From contig NZ_CP019437.1 of assembly GCF_001940525.2 (NCBI RefSeq), positions 3,831,501 through 3,895,500 of the forward strand: a DNA stretch of 64,000 nt, written 5' to 3'. The DNA comes from Thioclava nitratireducens. GTDB taxonomy: Bacteria; Pseudomonadota; Alphaproteobacteria; Rhodobacterales; Rhodobacteraceae. Of this stretch, positions 46,760 through 56,798 are shown in pieces (position 1 is the first letter of the stretch; the number at the start of each line of letters is the position of its first letter). The notes beneath the pieces are model-generated. The model did not search any database. It was given only the letters and a program-made list of their open reading frames with translations, and was not told the DNA's origin. Position numbers and translations under genes: made by a program.

Positions 46760-49318
46760 ATGGCACGCTACGAACCGAGCCAGAGCGAGACGAAATGGCA
46801 AGAGGCCTGGAACGAGGCGGATCTCTTCGCCGCGCGCCGTGATCCGGCCAAGCCGAAATATTACGTCCTCGAGATGTTCCCTTACCCGTCGGGCCGCATC
46901 CATATGGGCCATGTGCGCAACTACACGATGGGCGACGTCGTCGCGCGCTACAAGATGGCGAAGGGCTTTTCCGTGCTGCATCCGATGGGCTGGGATGCTT
47001 TCGGGATGCCCGCCGAGAACGCCGCGATGGACAATGGCGGTCACCCGAAGGACTGGACCTACGGCAATATCGCCGTAATGAAGGATCAGATGAAGCCGCT
47101 GGGCCTCTCGATCGACTGGTCGCGCGAATTCGCGACCTGCGACCCGGACTATTACGGCCAACAGCAGGCGATGTTCATCGACATGCTCGAGGCCGGTCTC
47201 GTCTATCGCAAGAACGCGGTGGTGAACTGGGACCCGGTCGACATGACCGTGCTTGCCAATGAACAGGTGATCGATGGCAAGGGCTGGCGCTCTGGCGCCG
47301 AGGTCGAACGCCGCGAGCTGACGCAGTGGTTCTTCAAGATTTCCGACTATGCCGAAGAACTGCTCGACGCGCTCGACAACCTGAAAGACTGGCCCGAGAA
47401 GGTGCGCCTGATGCAGGCAAACTGGATCGGGAAATCGCGCGGCCTGCAATTCGCCTTCTCGACCGTCGATGCGCCGGAAGGTTTCGACCGGCTGGAGGTC
47501 TACACGACCCGCCCCGACACGCTGCGCGGTGCTAGCTTTGCGGCGATCTCGCCCGATCACCCGCTCGCCAAGCATCTGGAGCGTCACGATCCCAAGGTCG
47601 CGGAATTCGTCGCGAAATGCCGCGCGGGCGGCACAACAGAAGAAGCCATCGAGACTGCCGAGAAGCTCGGCATGGACACCGGCATCAAGGTCCGCCACCC
47701 GCTCGACACTAGCTGGGAACTGCCGGTCTATATCGCGAACTTCATCCTGATGGATTACGGCACCGGCGCGATCTTCGGCTGCCCGGCGCATGACGCGCGC
47801 GACTTCGAATTCGCGACGAAATACGAGCTGCCGATCACGCCCGTTTTCGAGCCGCTCGAAGGTGACTATCCCGACGCCGAATACGTCCCGCTGAAATCGG
47901 AAAAAGTCCGCTATATCCGCGGCTTCGCGGGCGACGAAGTGCAGACCGGCGAAGAGGGCGTAGCAGCCGCGATCGCCTTCTGCGAGGAAAACGGCATCGG
48001 TCAGGGCGTGACCAAGTTCCGCCTGCGCGACTGGGGCCTGAGCCGCCAGCGCTACTGGGGCTGCCCGATTCCGGTCGTGCATTGCGAGACCTGCGGTGTG
48101 GTGCCGGAGAAGAAGGAAAACCTGCCCGTCGAGCTGCCTTACGACGAGGACGGCCAGAAGATCGACTTCTCGATACCTGGCAACCCGCTCGACCGTCATC
48201 CCAGCTGGCGCGACTGCACCTGCCCGAATTGCGGCGGGCCGGGTCAGCGCGAGACCGATACGATGGATACCTTCGTCGATTCGAGCTGGTATTACGCGCG
48301 CTTCACCTCGCCCGGCGCCGCCACGCCGACCGATCCGGCCGAGGCCGAGTATTGGATGAACGTCGACCAATATATCGGCGGCATCGAGCATGCGATTCTT
48401 CACCTGCTCTATTCGCGCTTCTATGCCCGCGCGATGCACAAGACCGGCCACCTGCCAGCGAAAGCGATCGAGCCGTTCGATGCGCTGTTCACGCAAGGCA
48501 TGGTGACGCACGAGATCTACCTCACGCGCGACGCCAAGAATCGCCCCGTCTACCACCTCCCCGAAGAGGTCGAGGACGGTAAGCTGAAGGCGACCGGCGA
48601 AGCGGTCGAGACCATCCCCTCGGCCAAGATGTCGAAATCGAAGAAGAACGTCGTCGATCCGATGAACATCATCGCCGAGTTCGGGGCCGATACCGCCCGC
48701 TTCTTCGTGATGTCCGACAGCCCGCCCGAGCGGGACGTGGAGTGGACCGCCGCTGGCGCCGAAGCCACGTCGAAATTCCTCGCCCGCGTGCACCGCATTG
48801 CCGACGATATCGCCAATTCGGATGCGCCCGCGAACGAGGCCGAGGATACGGCGCTGCTTAAGGCCACCCACAAGGCGATCGACGAGGTCACCAAATCGAT
48901 CGAGGGCTTCACCTTCAACAAGGCGGTCGCGACGCTCTACGGCCTGACCAACACGATGTCGAAATCGAAGGCCGGGGCCGAGACCAAGCGCGAAGCGATG
49001 AAGCTGATGGCGCAGCTGATGGCGCCGATGGTCCCGCACCTCGCCGAAGAGGTCTGGTCGATGCTGGGCGGCGAAGGCTTCGTGATCGCAGCCCCTTGGC
49101 CAGAGGCGGACCCGGCCCTGCTAGTCGAGGATTCGGTGACGCTGCCGATCCAGATCAACGGCAAGCGCCGCGCCGAGATTTCGGTGCCCAAGGACATGCC
49201 GAAGGAAGAGGTTGAAAAGCTGGTTCTGGCCGACGAAGCTGTGGTCAAGGCGCTGGCCGGTGGCCAGCCCAAGAAGCTGATCGTTGTGCCGGGGCGGATC
49301 GTCAATGTGGTCATCTGA
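46760..49318 (+). CDS. leuS: Leucyl-tRNA synthetase
   Basis: An 852-residue class I synthetase charging tRNA-Leu. The HIGH-type motif is in [14 protein letters not shown] (near residues 40-53) and KMSKS in [10 protein letters not shown] (near 622). The CP1 editing domain (about 220-420) shows TTRPDT. Metal-binding Cys pairs occur in CETCGVV and CTCPNCGG. It overlaps lptE by 14 bases, making an operon leuS-lptE-holA. Confidence 0.97.
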   Translation: MARYEPSQSETKWQEAWNEADLFAARRDPAKPKYYVLEMFPYPSGRIHMGHVRNYTMGDVVARYKMAKGFSVLHPMGWDAFGMPAENAAMDNGGHPKDWTYGNIAVMKDQMKPLGLSIDWSREFATCDPDYYGQQQAMFIDMLEAGLVYRKNAVVNWDPVDMTVLANEQVIDGKGWRSGAEVERRELTQWFFKISDYAEELLDALDNLKDWPEKVRLMQANWIGKSRGLQFAFSTVDAPEGFDRLEVYTTRPDTLRGASFAAISPDHPLAKHLERHDPKVAEFVAKCRAGGTTEEAIETAEKLGMDTGIKVRHPLDTSWELPVYIANFILMDYGTGAIFGCPAHDARDFEFATKYELPITPVFEPLEGDYPDAEYVPLKSEKVRYIRGFAGDEVQTGEEGVAAAIAFCEENGIGQGVTKFRLRDWGLSRQRYWGCPIPVVHCETCGVVPEKKENLPVELPYDEDGQKIDFSIPGNPLDRHPSWRDCTCPNCGGPGQRETDTMDTFVDSSWYYARFTSPGAATPTDPAEAEYWMNVDQYIGGIEHAILHLLYSRFYARAMHKTGHLPAKAIEPFDALFTQGMVTHEIYLTRDAKNRPVYHLPEEVEDGKLKATGEAVETIPSAKMSKSKKNVVDPMNIIAEFGADTARFFVMSDSPPERDVEWTAAGAEATSKFLARVHRIADDIANSDAPANEAEDTALLKATHKAIDEVTKSIEGFTFNKAVATLYGLTNTMSKSKAGAETKREAMKLMAQLMAPMVPHLAEEVWSMLGGEGFVIAAPWPEADPALLVEDSVTLPIQINGKRRAEISVPKDMPKEEVEKLVLADEAVVKALAGGQPKKLIVVPGRIVNVVI

Positions 49319-49802
49319 CAGACGCGGATTTCTGGGGCTCGCGGGGGCCGCTGGCCTGCTCGCGGGCTGCGGCTTCACCCCGGCCTACGGGCCTCAGGGC
49401 GGGGCTGCGAAACTGCTCGAAGGGGTCGAACCGGCTGCGCCCACGACGCGCGACGCCTTCGCCCTCGTTCAGCAGCTGTATGCCCGGCTCGGCCCGTCGC
49501 AGGCCACCCGCTACCGGCTCGATTACAAGATCGACACCGAGGCGGTCGGTCAGGGCATCTCGCCCGACAACGCGACCACGCGCTACCAGTTGAACGGCAC
49601 TGTGGATTACACGCTGCGCGATGCGGCCGATAACGCCGTACTGCTGACCGGACGCGTCACCTCCTTCACCTCGTGGTCCGCGACCGGCACCGTGGTCGCC
49701 TCACAGGCCGCGCAGGAAGACGCGCATCGCCGTCTGATGGTGATCCTTGCCGATCAGATCGTAACGCGCCTGCTGTCCCAAGCACCGAGCCTTCCGGAAT
49801 GA
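49305..49802 (+). CDS. lptE: LPS-assembly lipoprotein LptE
   Basis: A 165-residue outer-membrane lipoprotein that plugs the LptD barrel during LPS export. The N-terminus has twin arginines followed by a hydrophobic run and lipobox LAGC ([10 protein letters not shown], the hallmark of alphaproteobacterial LptE). I place the start at 49305; it lies inside the leuS end. Its stop overlaps the holA start as ATGA. Confidence 0.9.
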   Translation: MWSSDRRGFLGLAGAAGLLAGCGFTPAYGPQGGAAKLLEGVEPAAPTTRDAFALVQQLYARLGPSQATRYRLDYKIDTEAVGQGISPDNATTRYQLNGTVDYTLRDAADNAVLLTGRVTSFTSWSATGTVVASQAAQEDAHRRLMVILADQIVTRLLSQAPSLPE

Positions 49803-50821
49803 AACTGACCGGCGTAGCAGCGACCCGCTATTTCGCCAAACCCGAGCCAGAGCGCACCGGCCTGCTGATCTTCGGGGGCGATGCGATGCGCGTGGCCCTC
49901 CGCCGTCAGGAAGTCATCGCCGCATTGATTGGCGCAAAGGGCGAAGAGGAGATGCGCCTGAGCCGGATCGCGGGCGGCGATCTGCGCAAGCAACCCTCGC
50001 TGCTGCTCGATGCGATCAAGGAGGTCGGCTTCTTCCCTGGCCCGCGCGTGGCCTTCGTCGAAGACGCGACCGACGCGGTAGCCGATGCAGTGAAAAACGC
50101 GCTCGACGCATGGCGCGAAGGCGATGCGCAGATCGTGATCACCGCAGGCTCGCTCGCCGCGAAATCGAAGCTGCGCAAAGCTTTCGAGGGTCACAACAAC
50201 GCCTATTCTGTAGGGATTTACGACGACCCGCCGAGCCGCGAGGAAATCGAGGATATCCTGCGCCGCGCCGGTCTGCGCGACATCTCGAACGACGCGATGA
50301 CCGATCTCGTGGCGCTGTCGCGGGCACTCGATCCAGGCGATTTCCGCCAGACCGTCGAAAAGATCGCGCTCTACAAATTCGGTGACACTACGCCGCTTGC
50401 CCCTGCCGATGTGGCTGCCTGCGCGCCGTCTTCGGTCGAGGCAGGCGTCGATGACGTGCTCTCCATCGTGGCCGAGGGCCGCGCGCCCGAGCTTGGTCCG
50501 GTTATGCGGCGGCTGGAAAGCCAAGGGGTGCAACCCGTGCAGCTCGCCATCGCCGCGATGCGCCATTTCCGCGCGCTGCATGCCGCGGCCTCCGACCCGC
50601 AAGGCCCCGGTGCAGGCATCGCCCGGATGCGTCCACCGATCTTCGGCCCGCGCCGCGACCGGATGCAGCGGCAGGCGCAAAGCTGGGGCATGTTCAAGCT
50701 GGAGACCGCGCTGAAGGAACTGGTCGAGACCGACCTGACCCTGCGCTCCGCCAGCCGCGCGCCGCAGATGGCGGTGATGGAGCGCGCGCTGATGCGGCTC
50801 GCGATGCTGGCCCGGCGGTGA
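49799..50821 (+). CDS. holA: DNA polymerase III subunit delta
   Basis: A 340-residue delta subunit, the clamp-opening wrench of the clamp loader. The N-terminal part (GLLIFGGDAMRVALRRQ, FFPGPRVAFVEDATD) and the C-terminal collar helices (PVQLAIAAMRHFRALH) fit HolA. It follows lptE with a four-base overlap, the standard alphaproteobacterial order; parB, which often follows, is not next here. Confidence 0.92.
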   Translation: MKLTGVAATRYFAKPEPERTGLLIFGGDAMRVALRRQEVIAALIGAKGEEEMRLSRIAGGDLRKQPSLLLDAIKEVGFFPGPRVAFVEDATDAVADAVKNALDAWREGDAQIVITAGSLAAKSKLRKAFEGHNNAYSVGIYDDPPSREEIEDILRRAGLRDISNDAMTDLVALSRALDPGDFRQTVEKIALYKFGDTTPLAPADVAACAPSSVEAGVDDVLSIVAEGRAPELGPVMRRLESQGVQPVQLAIAAMRHFRALHAAASDPQGPGAGIARMRPPIFGPRRDRMQRQAQSWGMFKLETALKELVETDLTLRSASRAPQMAVMERALMRLAMLARR

Positions 50822-52005
50822 GCGCGGCGGCGAAATCCGCGCTCGTCATCGGTGGTGGCCCGGCGGGACTGATGGCAGCCGAGGAACTGGCGCGGGCCGG
50901 TGTCGCCGTGACATTGGCAGAGGCCAAGCCGACGCTCGCGCGCAAATTCCTGATGGCGGGAAAGTCCGGGCTGAACCTGACCAAGGATGAGCCGCTCGAC
51001 GTCTTCCTGTCCCATTATTCCCACCCGCAGATCGCCGCGATCACGCGCGCGTTCGGCCCCGAGGCGACGCAGAGTTTCGCCCGCGATCTGGGTGTCGAGC
51101 TGTTCACCGGCTCCACCGGTCGGGTCTTCCCGAAAGTGATGAAAGCCTCGCCGATGCTGCGCGCCTGGATCGCGCGCCTCGAATCTCTCGGCGTCACGAT
51201 CCACACCCGCTGGCGCTGGCAGGGCTTCGACGGCGACGCGCTGATCTTCGACACGCCCGAGGGGCGCCAGAGCCTGAGCCCCGATGCCACGATTCTCGCG
51301 CTTGGCGGCGCAAGCTGGCCGCGGCTTGGCTCGGATGCGGCATGGGCGCCTTGGCTGAGCGCGAAAGGCGTAAAGATCGCCCCCTTTGCCCCCGCCAACA
51401 TGGGGTTCGAGATCGACTGGTCAGCGCATATGGCAAACCAGCTCGGCCAGCCCGTGAAAGGGGCCGCGCTGATCACGCCGACCCGGCGCACGCGCGGGGA
51501 ATTCGTGATCTCGGAGCGTGGCCTTGAGGGCGGCGGCATCTATGAACTCTCCGCCGAGTTGCGCGAGGGCGCGCCGCTGAGCCTCGATCTCGCCCCGGAT
51601 CAAAGCGCCGAAGACCTCGCCGCGCGGCTTGCGAAGATCCCGCCCAAACAGAGCCTTACGAACCGCCTGCGCAAAGGCGCGAAGCTGGACCCGGTGAAAC
51701 TCGCGCTCGCTCTGGAATGGGGGCGCCCGCTACCCAAGGACCCGACGCAACTTGCGACAACGCTCAAATCCTTGCCCGTGCCTCTCGGTGCGCCGCGCCC
51801 GATCGCCGAGGCGATCTCCAGCGCGGGCGGCATCGCGTGGGACAGCCTCACCGACGATCTGGAACTGACCGCCCTGCCCGGCCTCTACGCCGCAGGCGAA
51901 ATGCTCGACTGGGAGGCCCCGACGGGCGGCTATCTGCTGACCGCCTGCCTCGCCTCCGGCCGCCATGCCGGACGCGCCGCCGCGCGACAGCTCGCTTCTT
52001 CTTGA
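50818..52005 (+). CDS. FAD-dependent flavoprotein, TIGR03862/BaiN-like
   Basis: A 395-residue flavoprotein of the HI0933/BaiN-like group. The FAD motif ALVIGGGPAGLMAAEELA starts the protein; AGKSGLNLTKDE and the C-terminal AGEMLDWEAPTGGYLLTACLASG are family signatures. The start is a GTG overlapping the holA stop. The substrate is unknown. The last serines lie within a dispersed hairpin element. Confidence 0.86.
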   Translation: MSAAAKSALVIGGGPAGLMAAEELARAGVAVTLAEAKPTLARKFLMAGKSGLNLTKDEPLDVFLSHYSHPQIAAITRAFGPEATQSFARDLGVELFTGSTGRVFPKVMKASPMLRAWIARLESLGVTIHTRWRWQGFDGDALIFDTPEGRQSLSPDATILALGGASWPRLGSDAAWAPWLSAKGVKIAPFAPANMGFEIDWSAHMANQLGQPVKGAALITPTRRTRGEFVISERGLEGGGIYELSAELREGAPLSLDLAPDQSAEDLAARLAKIPPKQSLTNRLRKGAKLDPVKLALALEWGRPLPKDPTQLATTLKSLPVPLGAPRPIAEAISSAGGIAWDSLTDDLELTALPGLYAAGEMLDWEAPTGGYLLTACLASGRHAGRAAARQLASS

Positions 52006-52050
52006 TAGAAAATCCCGGGGGAGGTCCGTAGCACCGGGGGCAGAGCCCCC
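51995..52050 (-). repeat. Dispersed 3'-end hairpin element, copy 6 (after GST gene)
   Basis: On the minus strand, directly after the GST stop TAA, GGGGGCTCTGCCCCC is followed by a spacer and CCCCCGGGATTTTCTATCAA then GAAGAAG. It overlaps the last codons of the convergent flavoprotein gene. Confidence 0.6.
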
Positions 52051-52647
52051 TTACTCGTCCCGCTTCGCCACCGCGCGCCTATAGGCGGGGCGCGCCCGCA
52101 TCCGGTCGTGATATTCGCTCAGCCGATGCTCGACGATCGGGAATTTCGCCATCAGCGCCCAGTCGAGGCAATGCGTCAGGATGATATCGGGCACGGTCAT
52201 TTCCTCGCCCATCACGAACTCCCCATCCCCCATTCGGTGGATCAGCGTGCGCTGCGAGCGCTCGAACTCCCAGCGCAGGGAATTCTTGATGCCCGACAGC
52301 CGCAGCTCTTCGGGCAGGACGAAACTGTGGCGCGCGGCGGTCCAGAGATTCGCATCGAACTCGTCGAGCAGGAATTGCGTCAGGCTGTCCTGCCGCGCAC
52401 GCTCCAGCGTACCCGCCTCATGGGTGAACTTCCCATGCGCATCAGCAAGATAAGTGAGGATCGCGGTGGAATCGGTGATCGGCGTGCCGTCGACAACGAG
52501 CACCGGCACCTTGCCTGCCGGGTTGAAGGCCACGACATCCTCCGAGCGCGGCGCGGCCCGCACGTGCTGATACTCCGCGCCCAGCTCCTCCAGCATCCAC
52601 AACACGCGCAGCGTCCGCGAGCCGACCGTTCCGATAACCGTATACAT
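52051..52647 (-). CDS. Glutathione S-transferase
   Basis: A 198-residue GST: an N-terminal thioredoxin-like domain (about 1-75; NPAGKVPVLVVDG and DSTAIL for glutathione binding) and a C-terminal helical domain (MTVPDIILTHCLDWA). The likely catalytic residue is the Ser or Tyr near the N-terminus (GTVGSRTLRV favours Ser). The specific substrate is unknown. It ends in a dispersed hairpin element. Confidence 0.87.
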   Translation of the reverse strand: MYTVIGTVGSRTLRVLWMLEELGAEYQHVRAAPRSEDVVAFNPAGKVPVLVVDGTPITDSTAILTYLADAHGKFTHEAGTLERARQDSLTQFLLDEFDANLWTAARHSFVLPEELRLSGIKNSLRWEFERSQRTLIHRMGDGEFVMGEEMTVPDIILTHCLDWALMAKFPIVEHRLSEYHDRMRARPAYRRAVAKRDE

Positions 52648-52819
52648 CCTGCCTCCCCTCGAAAGTCACGCCATTGGGCCATGGCTGCGGGGGAGGTTCA
52701 AGAGCGGCTCTGGGGCATTCCCGCGCGATTGTGACCGAGACAAGCTCGCGATTGACGCGCTGCAGCATCCATGGCGATATGCCGCCCGCGCGGAAGGGAG
52801 ATCCGCCGGGAGACGTAGA

Positions 52820-54055
52820 ATGACACAAGGCAGACTGTTCACGCCGGTTCTGATCGGAGGGGCCGTGATCCTGATGCTGAGCTTCGCCATCCGGGCGAGC
52901 TTCGGCGTTTTCCAGATTCCGATCGCCAGCGAGTTCAACTGGCCACGCGCCGAATTCTCGCTCGCCATCGCGGTGCAGAACCTCGCCTGGGGCATTGGTC
53001 AGCCGATCTTCGGCGCGATTGCCGAGCGCTGGGGCGACCGGCTGGCGATCATCCTCGGTGCGCTGGTCTATGCGCTCGGCCTCGTGCTCTCGGCCTTCGC
53101 GGTGGAGCCGGGACAGCATCAGCTTCTGGAAATCCTCGTGGGTTTCGGCATCGCGGGCACCGGCTTCGGCGTGATCCTCGCCGTGGTAGGCCGAGCGACC
53201 TCGGACGAGAACCGCTCGCTCGCGCTTGGCATCGCGACGGCAGCAGGCTCGGCCGGTCAGGTCTTCGGCGCGCCGATGGCGGAGCTGCTGCTAGGCCATT
53301 TCCCGTGGCAGACCGTCTTCGTGATCTTCGCCGCCGTGATCCTCGCCTCGCTGGCCTTCCTGCCGCTGATCCGCGCGCCTGAGCGCGCCAGCCGCGAAGA
53401 GATGGCCGAGAGCATGGGCAGCGTTCTGATGCGCGCCTTCCGCGATCCGTCCTACACGCTGATCTTCCTCGGCTTCTTCTCCTGCGGCTATCAGCTGGGC
53501 TTCATCACGGCGCATTTCCCCGCGATGGTGACCGAGATGTGCGGCGCGGTGCCGCCCGGATCGTTGCTGGCCGGGATCGGGATCGAGACCACCTCGGCGC
53601 TCGGCGCCGCCGCGATCTCGGTGATCGGCCTCGCCAATATCGCTGGCACGATCTATGCGGGTTGGGCGGGCAAGCGCTGGTCGAAGAAATACCTGCTGGC
53701 GGGAGTTTACCTGCTGCGCACCTTCGTCGCCGCCGCATTCATCTTGACGCCGATGACGCCCGCGACGGTGCTGATGTTCTCGCTCGCGATGGGGGCGCTC
53801 TGGCTCGCGACCGTGCCGCTGACCTCGGGGCTGGTCGCGCATATCTACGGGCTTCGTTACATGGGCACGCTTTACGGGATAGTCTTCTTCTCGCACCAGG
53901 TGGGCGCCTTCCTCGGCGTCTGGCTGGGCGGCAAGCTCTACGACATCTACGGCGATTACACGCTGGTCTGGTGGGTCGGCGTGGGCGTGGGTGCCTTCTC
54001 GGCCATCGTCCACCTGCCCGTGCGCGAGAAGCGGGTGGAGCTTCAGCCCGCCTGA
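52820..54055 (+). CDS. Major facilitator superfamily transporter
   Basis: A 411-residue MFS carrier with 12 predicted helices, of the monocarboxylate/oxalate-formate type in general layout. The loop between helices 2 and 3 reads GAIAERWGDR, an MFS signature. The central loop is short. GGGAGACGTAGA precedes the ATG. Its stop overlaps the convergent epimerase gene by 13 bases. Substrate not predictable. Confidence 0.86.
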   Translation: MTQGRLFTPVLIGGAVILMLSFAIRASFGVFQIPIASEFNWPRAEFSLAIAVQNLAWGIGQPIFGAIAERWGDRLAIILGALVYALGLVLSAFAVEPGQHQLLEILVGFGIAGTGFGVILAVVGRATSDENRSLALGIATAAGSAGQVFGAPMAELLLGHFPWQTVFVIFAAVILASLAFLPLIRAPERASREEMAESMGSVLMRAFRDPSYTLIFLGFFSCGYQLGFITAHFPAMVTEMCGAVPPGSLLAGIGIETTSALGAAAISVIGLANIAGTIYAGWAGKRWSKKYLLAGVYLLRTFVAAAFILTPMTPATVLMFSLAMGALWLATVPLTSGLVAHIYGLRYMGTLYGIVFFSHQVGAFLGVWLGGKLYDIYGDYTLVWWVGVGVGAFSAIVHLPVREKRVELQPA

Positions 54056-54894
54056 TCGAGAAGCGCGCGCAGCCCTGCGCGGTAATCCGGATAGCGCAGC
54101 GTGACTCCGAGGTCGTGTTTGATCTTGTCGTTTCGCACTCGCTTGCTCTCCGCATAGAAGCTGCGCGCCATCGGGCTGAGATCGGCCTCCTCGAACGGCA
54201 CCTCGGGCGGTAGCGGCAGGTTGAGTAGTTCCGCAGCATAGGCGATCACGTCCTGCGGCGGCGCGGGATCGTCGTCGCAGACATTATAGACCGCGCCCGG
54301 ATCGGGACGGTCGATCGAGGCGAGCAGCACCTGCGCGATGTCCTCGACATGAATGCGCGAGAAGACCTGCCCTTCCTTGATGATCCGCCGGGCCTTGCCC
54401 TGCCGCACCTTCTCGAAGGGCCCGCGCCCGGGGCCGTAGATGCCCGCGAGCCGGAAGATATGCAGCGGCAGGTCATGGGCTGCGGCCAGCGCGCCCCAAG
54501 CCGCCTCGGCCTCCACCCGCGCCTGCCCGCGCTTGGTCGAGGGGGTCAGCGGCGTTGCCTCATCGACCCAGCCGCCCGCGTGATCGCCATAGACGCCGAC
54601 GGTCGAAAGATAGCCGATCCACTCCAGATGCCGCGATGCAGCGATTTCGGAATGCTGCGCAGCGAGGACCGGATCACCCTCCTGTCCCGGGGCCACCGAA
54701 GACAGCAGATGCGTCGCTTGATCGAGCGGCAGAGGCCCACCTTCCCAGACCAGCGGCTCCACGCCTTCGCTGCGCAGCATTTCGGCCTTCTCTGCGCTGC
54801 GCGTAGTGCCGATCACGCGCCAGCCACGCGCCAGAAGAAGCGGTGCGAGTGCACGGGCGGAATAGCCGTGTCCGATGGAAAGAAGCGTCGGCAT
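54043..54894 (-). CDS. NAD(P)-binding epimerase/SDR-like protein
   Basis: A 283-residue Rossmann-fold protein of the extended SDR / YeeZ-like group. The start MPTLLSIGHGYSARALAP has a shortened glycine motif, and YLSTVGVYGDHAGGW supplies the Ser and Tyr but the usual YxxxK is changed to STKRGQARVEAE. RLAGIYGPGRGP is conserved. AAGGAGGCCGTG precedes the ATG at 54894. Catalysis is uncertain because the Lys is displaced. Confidence 0.82.
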   Translation of the reverse strand: MPTLLSIGHGYSARALAPLLLARGWRVIGTTRSAEKAEMLRSEGVEPLVWEGGPLPLDQATHLLSSVAPGQEGDPVLAAQHSEIAASRHLEWIGYLSTVGVYGDHAGGWVDEATPLTPSTKRGQARVEAEAAWGALAAAHDLPLHIFRLAGIYGPGRGPFEKVRQGKARRIIKEGQVFSRIHVEDIAQVLLASIDRPDPGAVYNVCDDDPAPPQDVIAYAAELLNLPLPPEVPFEEADLSPMARSFYAESKRVRNDKIKHDLGVTLRYPDYRAGLRALLDQAG

Positions 54895-54980
54895 CACGGC
54901 CTCCTTTGCGTTTCTGTCATCCGTCATAGGTAGAGGCTGTGTGAAGGCATAACAACGTCTCTTGAACCTTCCCGCATGCA

Positions 54981-56798
54981 ATGACAGGCTTGGACATGGA
55001 ACAGAAGAACAAGATCAAATCCTGGCCCGAAGCCGCACCGCGATTGATTGCCGTGGCTGCCGGGCGCGAACCTGCCGACCTCGTGATCCGGGGTGGCAAA
55101 TGGGTCAATGTTCACACACGAGAGGTTCTCGACGGCTACGATATTTCCGTGGCCGAGGGGAGATTTGCTGCCGTGGCCCCCGATCTATCGGACAGCATCG
55201 GACCCGATACCGAAGTGATCGAGGCCGGAGGGCGCTATATGGTGCCGGGCCTGTGCGACGCGCATATGCATATCGAGAGCGGTATGCTCACGCCCGCCGA
55301 ATTCGCCGCCGCCGTGATCCCTCACGGCACGACGAGCATGTTCACCGATCCGCATGAGATCGCGAATGTGCTGGGGCTCGACGGCGTGCGGATGATGCAT
55401 GACGAGGCGCTGATGCAGCCCGTCAACATCTTCACCCAGATGCCCTCCTGCGCGCCCTCTGCGCCCGGGCTGGAAACGACGGGCTTCGAGATCACCCCCG
55501 AAGATGTGGCCGAGGCGATGACATGGCCCGGCATCATCGGTCTGGGCGAGATGATGAACTTCCCCGGCGTGATCAATGCCGACCCGAAGATGCTCGCCGA
55601 GATCGCAGCGACGCAGAACGCGCATAAGACCGTGGGCGGACATTACGCCTCCCCCGATCTGGGCGCGCCGTTCCGCGCCTATGTCGCGGGCGGGCCCGCC
55701 GACGATCACGAAGGCACCTGCGAGGCGGACGCGATCGCGCGGGTGCGCAACGGGATGCGCTCGATGATGCGGCTGGGCTCGGCTTGGTATGACGTGGAGA
55801 CGCAGATCACCGCCGTCACCGAGAAGGGTCTCGACCCGCGCAATTTCATCCTGTGCACAGATGACTGCCATTCCGGCACGTTGGTGAATGACGGGCATAT
55901 GAACCGCGTCTTCCGCCACGCCGTGGCGTGCGGGGCAGATCCTCTGGTCGCGCTGCAGATGTGCACGATCAATACCGCGACCCATTTCGGGCTGGAGCGC
56001 GAGCTGGGCTCGATCACGCCGGGCCGCCGGGCCGATGTGATCCTGACCTCGGATCTGGCGACCCTGCCGGTCGAGCAGGTCATCGCACGTGGGCGCACGG
56101 TGGCGAAGGATGGAAAGCTGCTGGCGGACTGCCCGCATTACGACTGGCCTGAAAGCGCCCGCAACACGGTGCATCTGGGCAAGACCCTTACCGCCGCGGA
56201 TTTTGAGATCGCGGCACCGGAGGGCGCTAACACAGTGACCGCCAAGGTGATCGGCGTGGTCGAGAACCAGGCCCCGACCAAGGCGCTGACCGCAGAGCTG
56301 GACGTGACCGACGGGCTCGCCCAGCCCGACACCGCCAAGGACATCGCCCAGATCGCGCTGGTGGAGCGCCATCAGGGCACGGGCGGCGTCACCAACGGCT
56401 TCGTCTCGGGCTTCGGCTACAAAGGGCGCATGGCCATGGGCTCGACCGTGGCCCATGACAGCCACCACATGATCGTGGTCGGCACCGACCGCGAGATGAT
56501 GGCCGCCTGCGCCAATGCGCTTGGCGAGATGGGCGGCGGAGTCTCGGTCTGGAAGGACGGCGAAGAAATCGCCGCCGTCCCGCTGCCGATCGCAGGGCTG
56601 ATGTCGGACGATCCGGCACAAACGGTCGCCGCGCGCGCCGCCAAGATGGTCGAGGCGATGGGCGCCTGCGGCTGCACTTTGAACAACGCTTACATGCAGC
56701 ATTCGCTGCTCGCGCTCGTCGTCATTCCCGAGATCCGCATTTCGGATCTGGGACTTGTCGACGTGACGCGTTTTGAACTGACGGATCTTTTTGAATGA
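54981..56798 (+). CDS. ade: Adenine deaminase
   Basis: A 605-residue metal-dependent amidohydrolase converting adenine to hypoxanthine and ammonia. The motif DAHMHIESGMLTP (near 90-105), the DDCHSGTL metal site and the C-terminal domain with GTGGVTNGFVSGFG match bacterial Ade. Start uncertain: ATG at 54981 or the ATG five codons later (54996). The stop overlaps amn by four bases, so the AMP to adenine to hypoxanthine route is encoded as one unit. Confidence 0.93.
   Translation: MTGLDMEQKNKIKSWPEAAPRLIAVAAGREPADLVIRGGKWVNVHTREVLDGYDISVAEGRFAAVAPDLSDSIGPDTEVIEAGGRYMVPGLCDAHMHIESGMLTPAEFAAAVIPHGTTSMFTDPHEIANVLGLDGVRMMHDEALMQPVNIFTQMPSCAPSAPGLETTGFEITPEDVAEAMTWPGIIGLGEMMNFPGVINADPKMLAEIAATQNAHKTVGGHYASPDLGAPFRAYVAGGPADDHEGTCEADAIARVRNGMRSMMRLGSAWYDVETQITAVTEKGLDPRNFILCTDDCHSGTLVNDGHMNRVFRHAVACGADPLVALQMCTINTATHFGLERELGSITPGRRADVILTSDLATLPVEQVIARGRTVAKDGKLLADCPHYDWPESARNTVHLGKTLTAADFEIAAPEGANTVTAKVIGVVENQAPTKALTAELDVTDGLAQPDTAKDIAQIALVERHQGTGGVTNGFVSGFGYKGRMAMGSTVAHDSHHMIVVGTDREMMAACANALGEMGGGVSVWKDGEEIAAVPLPIAGLMSDDPAQTVAARAAKMVEAMGACGCTLNNAYMQHSLLALVVIPEIRISDLGLVDVTRFELTDLFE

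Noticed and set aside
46634..49039. An 801-codon minus-strand frame opposite leuS
   Set aside because: A shadow of LeuS, kept open by codon bias.
54895..54980. Purine riboswitch upstream of ade-amn
   Set aside because: The gap is only 86 bases, and I see no conserved purine aptamer core.
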